A stretch of 64,000 bases of DNA. Source: Ariolimax columbianus (taxonomy: Eukaryota > Mollusca > Gastropoda > Stylommatophora > Arionidae). Position 1 is the first letter of the stretch, and each line of letters opens with the position of its first letter. Positions 56,900-64,000 of the stretch are shown in pieces. The position numbers were made by a program, and so were the translations under genes. The stretch spans positions 9,791,416 to 9,855,415 of the forward strand of contig JAVGWX010000004.1 in NCBI GenBank assembly GCA_036924085.1, given 5' to 3'. The notes under the pieces were generated by a model. It saw nothing but the letters and a program-made list of their open reading frames with translations. It made no database searches and was not told where the DNA came from.

Positions 56900-57305
56900 A
56901 CCTTTGACCTTGAATCCGTTGTATCTTCTTCTTCGTACGCTGTCAAACGTCAACCTGTATTTGTTCGAAGAAAGCAGCAGTCATCCTGAGGCTGTCGACA
57001 CTGCCATAGAGCGTGTCTAGTGTTGCCACTGGTGATAGCCACATGTGCTTTCTCTGGTCCTCGTATGTCGGGCAGTTTTGCAGCAGATGTTCAGCGGTCA
57101 TTTTCCCGGTACCACAAGTGCATTCGTCAGTGTCACCTATCTTCAGTTTATTGAATAGATGGTACCTCAGTCTGTTGTGGCCTGTGCGGAGTCTGAAGAC
57201 CACGACCTGCTCTCTTCTGTTCAACTGGTAATATGCATCATTTTTTGTGTAGCCAGTATGTTCTGTTTCCCATTTGGCGAATCCGTTGTGTCTAAATAGC
57301 ATTGC
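56900..57305 (-). pseudogene. Jockey-type LINE 3' end, same family as 24,060
   Basis: The 119-codon frame 57,302-56,943 encodes NDAYYQLNRREQVVVFRLRT, then GDTDECTCGTGKMTAEHLLQ and FFEQIQVDV, nearly identical to 24,114-24,395. It is followed by GACAGCGTACGAAGAAGAAG. It includes about 20 more N-terminal codons than the 24-kb copy. It joins another LINE at about 57,300. Confidence 0.9.
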
Positions 57306-59660
57306 TTGTTCGGGGGTGCTGCATGGTGATAGTCTTGCTGCGTGGCCAAAACATTTAGTTGCTGTCTTTTGATGTAGTCTAATACTGGTGTTGTTGCCAC
57401 TAGTCTCCTGATGTCACCGTTTCTGATCATGTCTCTCCTTGCTACGCCCAATATTATTCGCATGCATTTCATTTCTGCTGTTACGATTTGTTGTTTTTCA
57501 TTTGATTTAGTGTCAGTAGTCAGGACGAAAATCGTTCTGTATAACAATATTTTGGTAGTTATTGTTACGTGCTTGCAATTAAGTATTGGAATTAATTGTC
57601 CAATGATCTGATATGCCTTATTGCACCTTTGTTGGATTTCCGCTGTGATTATTCCGTCTGCTCATAACATGCTCCCTGTATATGTGAAATCTTTCACCTG
57701 TTTGATTTGCTGCTGTGCAAGGAAGATATTGGTTTGTCCTCCTTGTATAGATATTTTCATGATCTCAGTTTTGTCTACGGTGATGTTCATGATGTATTCT
57801 TCACACGCTGTATTGTCAATATGATGTTGCAATTGTATTTCTGAAGTCGCTATGACTGTTAGATCGTCTGCGAAAAGAAGTTAGTTGAAAAGTTCACAAA
57901 TGTTGTTTCCTTTATTTGGGTTGGCTGCTATATATATATATATGATATAACAAAGAGGATAGCACACATCCTTGTCGTACTCCCGATACGATATGGAATT
58001 TGGCTGAGAGTCCGGTTATTGTTCGAAAGGAGCACTGGTTATCAATGTACAGGCTAATTAGATGATCGGTTACTCCATAGTGTGCCAATATTTTCAATAA
58101 ATGATGTCTGTCTGCCCTTTCAAAAGCTTTTTCTTGATCTACAAACGCAACGAAACCAATTGTCTGAGTAAAAAATTGCGCCCGTACAGCTTTTGCTATT
58201 TCTAAAGCCCATCTGTGTACCGTTGAGTTGGTTCGGTGACAAAGCGAAATCCCTTTTCTAAGGTTTTACCAAATATTTTGCCAGTGTTGCACAAGAGCGA
58301 TATTCTTCAGTATTGTGTACAATCTCTTTTGTTACGCTTTTTCCATATTGGAATTATTATTGCATTTCCCCAATCTTCTGGCATTTCCTGTGTGGTCCAT
58401 ACTAGATTATACAATCTATACAGTCACAATATCTCTACCTCATTGGCTGCTTCAATTAATTCAACAGGGACTTCATTAGTTACTGGACATTTGTTCAGCG
58501 GTGCAGCATTTCTAATTTCTGAAAGCGTGATGTTTGCCTCTAGCTGCTTGTTGACGTTAACGTTGGTATCTTGTGTGTCATTGATCCCAGTTGTTGAGAA
58601 GTTCTTTAAAGTATTGCTGCCATCTATTCAGGACCAGATATGGGTCGTTTATTGCGATTTCTTCTATTGTCGTCGTTTATAATTTATGTTGGATTGTAAC
58701 AATCATCTCTGTCTCTCATACTTTTGATCTTCTGTTGAAATTTATTGTTACATTTTTATAATCCAAATTCAGAATTTCCCTATACTTTTTCCAAGATTTA
58801 GATTTAGCGTCCTTAATTACCACCTGTGCGTGCTTTAGCGCTGCCCTATAGTCGATATATTCTTGTTCTTTTCTGCTTGTAACCCATGATTTGTATCTAT
58901 TCTTCTTCTTTTTGGTAGCTGTTTTTACTTCGTAGCCCCACCACGCTGTTATTAACGGTAGCCTCTTGTTTGTACAGTTCCGCATGTTTCTTTAGCTGCT
59001 TCTATTAAATTACTTTTAAACGTTGCCCGTTCTTTTTCGACAGATATTGTGGTCAGTCTAACAAAGTTCTCGTAAATTTTCGTAACATAGGCTTTTTTGG
59101 TGTCTGTTTCTTAAAGTTTATTTTTGATTTATTTTGTTGTTGCTGAATTGCTCTGTTGGCTTGGATGCTTTTTTTTTCTTCATGACTCTCATTGCCAAAA
59201 TGATCGCATTGTGGTCCGTATACACATAAGTTATGTATAGCTCTGGAATCTATTACTGCTCTTTTCTTGACTAGTATAAAGTATAGCTGACTTCTACAAC
59301 ACTGGGACTGTTATCTGTACCACGTACATACTTGTGATTGTCTATGCCGAAAGAAGGCACTGGTTATGAACAAAGCGTTTTGACTACATAATTCTAGAAG
59401 TCTGCAATCATTGTTTTTTTTCTGTCTTTGTTTGTCTCCAAAGTTCCATAGGTAGTCTTCCACCCCTGTTCTGGCATTAAAATCATCCATTATACTAACG
59501 TTGCCCTCATATTAGATATTATATATTGGTGTTAAAAAACTTATATATTGTTTCGTTGATGGTATCAAAAAACTCGAACTAGTCTTTGTTATTAGCGGCA
59601 TTGCGGGGAGCAAATACTTGAATATATGTAGTATATCTCCATTTTCTTGGATTGTAACTG
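57300..59660 (-). pseudogene. LINE relic with endonuclease and reverse transcriptase
   Basis: The longest element in the window, minus strand. Near 59,500-59,180 a degraded APE-type endonuclease end shows DDFNARTG, CRLLELCSQNALFI, FFRH and a VIDS-like segment; this nuclease nicks the target to prime reverse transcription. Frame 58,985-58,716 is the linker (AWWGYEVKTATKKKKNRYKS, KEQEYIDYRAALKHAQ). The polymerase follows with FVDQEKAFERADRHHLLK (motif A, about 58,140), VSGVRQGCVLSSLLY (about 57,990), LFADDLTVIA (FADD, about 57,870) and a C-terminal frame 57,547-57,221 with CMRIILGVARRDMIRNGDIR. Many stops and frameshifts between 58,700 and 58,160. Inactive. Confidence 0.87.
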
Positions 59661-60128
59661 CTATAATTCTCTTATTGGTAAAAATTAAGATAAATATAAA
59701 CGTTGGACCTTATTAGTGTTTTACGTCAAACAAATGTGAAAACAGCGTGGGCGATTTATATATAAGAAATACTAGCACACCCGTGCAGAACCTCTGCTCG
59801 TCAATTAAACTGTACAATATGAAAGACACGACAGCAGTTTAGAATTTTCAGTTCCAACACCTTCCCCGCCCATCTCTTTCTACATGAACCGGCCCAGCCT
59901 CTTCTCGCTCATTAACAATTATCAAGATAACAAACTTTTGTAGTCTTAGCTTCAATAACATACCCACGGTTATATCCCCTTACTGAAGATGACATCATCA
60001 AATGGTGATCCAATCAAAGCTTCCCCATCAAACGCCGGATAACCATTAAAGAATTAATATAGGTAGATAAACAAACCAACCACTGTTTGTGTAGGAAATA
60101 GTCACGTGTTCACAAAATTCGCCCGTGC
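59661..60128. other. Unique AT-rich DNA; no gene seen
   Basis: No recognisable features. Confidence 0.5.
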
Positions 60129-60925
60129 TTTTTTTTTTCTTTTGAAAATTCTTTATTGCACCTAATAAATTATTACAATTTTCAAATTTTAACAACAAAT
60201 TTCAAATAAAATTTGTAAATGATGTGAGGTGAAATGAAATGATAATTTCCCATGAGATGAAACATGAGATGGTGGGAGTTACATTTTGTGAAGAGAGTGG
60301 TGACATCAATTTAAAATGATTTAAATTTTCAAAAAGTTAGTGATGTACATTTTTGTATTCTTTTTATAAAGAGGTGCTATCTTTCGATGCACCTCTCCTT
60401 AAAAAAATGCGTCTAATAACAGATATTGTTTGGTTGTTGTTTTTTTTTTGCTTAGATGTTTGCCTCACTAGTTTCTACTGGCGGAGGCGCGCCATTTTCC
60501 ACCCCAGACCGTAGTCCATTGGGCGATATCAGGACGCATAAACCAGTGCTTTGATGAATCTGTGCGTCTGTATGTACCTATGCTAGGTTTGTGCGCCCTC
60601 AGAAGCTAGCCCAACCAAAGGGCAATGGAAGGGCCTCACCATGAGGGCGCGTGTGAAAGCTGTGCAAGAGTGTGACTGTAGGACAGAGTCAAATGAAACA
60701 GAGTGAGGTAAGGTAAGAGAAGAGAGAGATTTTTTTTTTGGTTGAAAATTGCACATAATAAATTATTACAATTTTCAAATTTGAACAACAAATTTCCAAT
60801 AAAATATGTACATGATGTGAATTGAAATGAAATAGTAATTTCCCATGAGATGGTGGGAGTTTACATTTTGTGAAGTGAGTGGTGACATCAATTTAAAATG
60901 ATTTAAATTTTCAAGAAGTTAGCCC
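60129..60925 (-). mobile_element. Poly(A) retroposon-like unit with two direct copies, 8-bp flank duplication
   Basis: A block of about 200 bp occurs at 60,140-60,350 and again at 60,740-60,920 in the same orientation (shared AATAAATTATTACAATTTTC and ATGAGATGGTGGGAGTT). On the minus strand each copy ends in an A-run, the outer one preceded by AATAAAG. GCCCGTGC stands immediately left of the outer poly-T (60,121) and again after the inner copy (about 60,927). This may be a retroposed transcript inserted twice, or a tandem insertion. Confidence 0.5.
60460..60600 (+). repeat. Dispersed repeat shared with 30,300-30,420
   Basis: TTTCTACTGGCGGAGGCGCG, CACCCCAGACCGTAGTCC and a GATATCAGGACG block match 30,330-30,390 in order. 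Confidence 0.6.
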
Positions 60926-61034
60926 GTGCGCTAATGTACCGAAAATAAGCAAAGAATGGCCATATTATAAGAGACAACAAAAGAGAGTTGAGCATGGACC
61001 AACTACTCCCATCTTGTAGAAAGTATAAGCCACA

Positions 61035-61075
61035 AGAACTAGAAACTACATGGTAGATGAGGAGCGACTAAATCA
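61035..61075 (+). mobile_element. LINE 3'-tail fragment
   Basis: GGTAGATGAGGAGCGACTAA matches the conserved end of the LINE at 45,828 and the 51-bp array unit. Confidence 0.5.
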
Positions 61076-61624
61076 GTGAAATAATACATCCTCTATACAC
61101 TTTTTACTGACCATCTGTTCGTCGTTTACTCCATTAGGACGTCAATGTTGAGAGCTAAGAACCTACAGACCTCAAGTGTGGAGTGTGAAGAGTAGCGAAC
61201 AGCAGTTTTTAATAGAGGATTCAATAGTTTTGTTTCCCTTTGGTAAGATACGCCACTATCAACATCATTCGATGTCTTCTTGGTTATATCAGAGTATTTT
61301 CTTGTTGAGTCATTGTATTGCATGCGTTGGCGCTAAAGCATTTTGTGTCCTCCTGCAGTGAAGGTATCTGTAGTCATGTTTTACAAGAAGAGGTTGCTGT
61401 CTCCGTATACAACTATCTTTAGTTGCTGCTCCCGACTTGCTAGAATACCACAGTATGTATATTCTACATTCCCTCCGGATCAACGTGGGATATAGTGTTT
61501 GCTTGAAAGAGAATATAAAACAGTCGTAGGAGTTGGGCCCTATATACCTAAACGTGGCAATAGATGGACAATCTATACAATACAGTTTGTAATTTACGGA
61601 TTTTTCAAAGTCGTTGGGAATATG
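61076..61624. other. Unique DNA; no gene seen
   Basis: Minus-strand frame 61,310-61,630 (106 codons) has no recognisable domain. Confidence 0.5.
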
Positions 61625-61636
61625 GAACATAAGTAT

Positions 61637-61880
61637 TTTTTCTTCGTTCGCCTTATTTCTCTAATCCCCAAGACAGTGTGCGTTGCACTGTGGTTTTTAT
61701 TGTGCCCCTGTTGGCCCAGTGCATCCGAATTCAGCATGCATTTTATGTAAGTGTCTGCTTCCTCCTGCATTTTCTAAGGGTTTACTTCCCCGGGGTAACG
61801 GCCGGTGCTGTGATGGGGATCGAACCCAGCAACTTAGGGTTGTGAGCCGTGCCTCTTACCCACTATGCGACGCCGTCCCC
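61637..61880 (-). mobile_element. tRNA-derived SINE, complete, 12-bp target duplication
   Basis: Flanked by GAACATAAGTAT at 61,625-61,636 and 61,881-61,892. The minus strand has GTGGGTAAGAGGCACGGC (A-box region) and TGGGTTCGATCCCC (B box). It then shares with 41,430-41,677 the GGCCGTTACCCCGGGGAAG block, the TGCTGAATTCGGATG centre and the GATTAGAGAAATAAGGCGAA end with A-rich tail. Confidence 0.95.
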
Positions 61881-61889
61881 GAACATAAG

Positions 61890-62185
61890 TATGAGGGCAG
61901 TCCAAAACGAAACCGCTTTTAAAAAGAGCAACAACTAAGTGAAGCAGTGGGCTATGTACTACTTGTATGTATGTGTACCAGTGACACTGACCTTCAGCCA
62001 TCATTACCCCATCAAGCCACGACCGTTAGTCTTTGATCGTGTACACCTGGTGAAGTGAATACACATGTATTTTATTACACTTAGCGATTTTTGAGCTGTA
62101 AAGGATCTTGAAGAACAACGCGTTTGCATGAAGTTCTGCTTCAAGTTAAGTAAGTTTTTACTGAATGTTGACAGAGACTTTTCTG
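61890..62185 (+). mobile_element. Second mariner-like family, 5' fragment
   Basis: TATGAGGGCAGTCCAAAACG (61,890) looks like a mariner terminal repeat next to TA. About 200 bp on, LEEQRVCMKFCFKLSK (62,109-62,157, with one frame adjustment) matches the start of a mariner transposase DNA-binding domain. Nothing of the catalytic domain follows. Different family from 39,280 and 48,621. Confidence 0.6.
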
Positions 62186-62193
62186 AAAAATAT

Positions 62194-62347
62194 CATAACA
62201 TGCTATGAAATAGGGGGTTTATAGATAAGTGTCGAAACAAAAAGGCAGCCATCACAGAGAGCTAAGATGGCATAACATGCTATGAAATAAGGGGTTTATA
62301 GATAAGTGTCGAAACAAAAAGGCAGCCATCACAGAGGGCTGGAATGG
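62194..62347. repeat. 77-bp tandem duplication
   Basis: CATAACATGCTATGAAATA begins each copy (62,194 and 62,271). The copies differ at a few positions. Confidence 0.9.
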
Positions 62348-64000
62348 CAGCATCATCACAAGCACAAAAAAAACATGCCAGTCTCTCTCAAATGCGAAGG
62401 TTCTGTTGATATTGGTTTTTTAGTTGAAAGAGCATCGCTCCTCATTCCAGGGCGGTCAGACGAATAGTGGTATGCCTAGTAAGCCACATGAAGTTTAAAA
62501 TACCTACTACGGATAACATACAAGTGCAGCTTCAGCATATGCAGCCTTTATGGTGAACTGATTGGGCGAGGTAAGGAATATGGAGGCACAACACTGATGA
62601 CAATACAATAGGCAGGCTCAGAAAGAAGATCCAGTACGCCCAGGTGGCTATTGTCAACAACAAAATTGCTCTGAACATAAGGGTACTTAATGCAATCTTG
62701 GTATAATGGCCACATAGGCCAAAAGAAAAGGTATTCAGAATAATGTTTTTTTCTATTAGATGATATATTTAAATATTCCCTGCTGTGCAGTTAATATTTC
62801 TAGAAAATTTTTTACAAAAATGTTTAATATATTACAATATTTATAGATAATTTAAAATTTTATTTGAAACACAGCCGATTAGCCTGGAGTCTCACAAATT
62901 CCAAATCTAGCCTCCCAGTTTTAGTCCATGTGCCCAATAATAGCAAACAAATATTAAGATGACAGCAGCCCATCAAGCAAGTAGTAATAGATGATAATGG
63001 AGAAGGCATTCTGGATTCATCAGAAATGCTGCTAAATTTATTTAAAGGGAATATTATTTTATTTGTCAAAAATAGAAAAGACCATTTGATTTTCTTATTC
63101 TATCTAATACACATGCAGTGAAGCATCGCAGGATGGTTTGATTATTTGTTTCTGATCTAGTGATGTATTTTGGTCTGGTGAACAGACATATTTCAAAATG
63201 ACATTCACTCACTTGATTTATTGTCTCCCATGCCATTCTATATTACTGTCTTATCGCTATGACTGTGTCTGGATTATAAAAACTCATCCTGGCACGGTGT
63301 CCATACAAACTGCCCAGTTCATTAGCAAAATACTCTTTCTATCATGTCCCTGTTCTTAATACCTTTCAAAAAGTCGTTCCATAACTTGTTACCTGTATCC
63401 TGGTTTTCTAAGACATTTTACTTCACAGCAGACATTTTGTTATTTATTCGTCTTCTTGGTAATACTAAAATTTGAAATTGATAGCACAAAATTCAGTACA
63501 AATTGTAGTTACCAACTGCTTCTTCGCAGTCATTTCGCTATTTTGGTGCACCATAATTGGTAGGAGTTGATAAATACTTTGGTTGAACTTGCTGAATTCC
63601 CATGTCACTGACTATTCTTCTATGTGTTATAAATATAATGTCAAGGATATTCAACTATCATGCTTTTCAAACAGTAATAATAACACGTGTTATGTATCAA
63701 ACATGACAAGATGATTCATCAATAAGATGAACAGGTAATCAGCAAGCCAAAACAACCACGTGCATTATGAAAAAATAGAGTTATCACTCAAACATTGTAA
63801 TGCCTTTTTAAGTGAACATAGCATTTGTTGAAGGTTAAACACTCAACCTTTCAGGTAGTCATGGTCAAATATATAATCAAATTTATAAATTTGTTATACT
63901 CTTAAAAGCAGTTTATTTACATCTAGGGAATAAAGGAAGGACTATAAATCTTTGCAAAAATAACGCTTTAATATAGTTTATGAAATGCATGCGTCTAGAT
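62348..64000. other. AT-rich unique DNA; no supported gene
   Basis: Non-repetitive to the window end. The minus-strand frame 62,860-63,069 lacks a recognisable domain. No splice-flanked coding stretch convinced me. Confidence 0.55.

Overview
This is a repeat-dominated stretch of an animal nuclear genome, most likely a marine invertebrate and plausibly a mollusc. The evidence is RTE-, Jockey- and zinc-finger-type LINEs, tRNA-headed SINEs with a shared central domain, mariner relics, spliced-gene signals and a degraded animal histone H2A piece. The species cannot be fixed from sequence alone. There is no bacterial gene organisation, and almost every long open frame is either a by-product of a tandem repeat or a broken transposable-element gene.

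Layout. From 1 to about 16,442 is one uninterrupted minisatellite of a 28-bp unit (roughly 590 units; 24-, 26- and 30-bp variants), with two generations of higher-order duplication: a 1,798-bp tandem duplication with a third copy, and a 2,733-bp tandem duplication. After about 0.8 kb of AT-rich DNA, 17.2-20.34 kb is a SINE whose head has expanded into about 88 copies of a 33-bp unit. The 21-23 kb interval holds the only convincing cellular coding sequence: a guanylate kinase exon on the minus strand with good splice sites, next to a possible unidentified exon on the plus strand. From 23 to 64 kb the window alternates between further minisatellites (units of 31, 31/37, 32, 33, 39, 42, 43/51, 51, 55 and 75 bp) and decayed mobile elements. 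These are at least seven LINE fragments, two tRNA-SINEs and five copies of a second SINE family, a deleted mariner, a palindromic mariner MITE, a 690-bp foldback element with two fragments elsewhere, and a possible solo LTR.

How the parts relate. The strongest theme is that transposable-element ends act as seeds for tandem arrays. The 33-bp array is homologous to a single-copy stretch in the head of a SINE family seen intact elsewhere in the window. The 51-bp array is an amplified LINE 3' end seen once as the tail of an RTE-like LINE. A second 33-bp array lies in one of two neighbouring copies of the same sequence, the other copy having the unit once. Several insertions are datable by nesting with clean target-site duplications: SINEs inside LINEs at 32.5 and 51.9 kb, and tRNA-SINEs at 41.4 and 61.6 kb. 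I saw no complete protein-coding gene and no sign of a defence or biosynthetic system.
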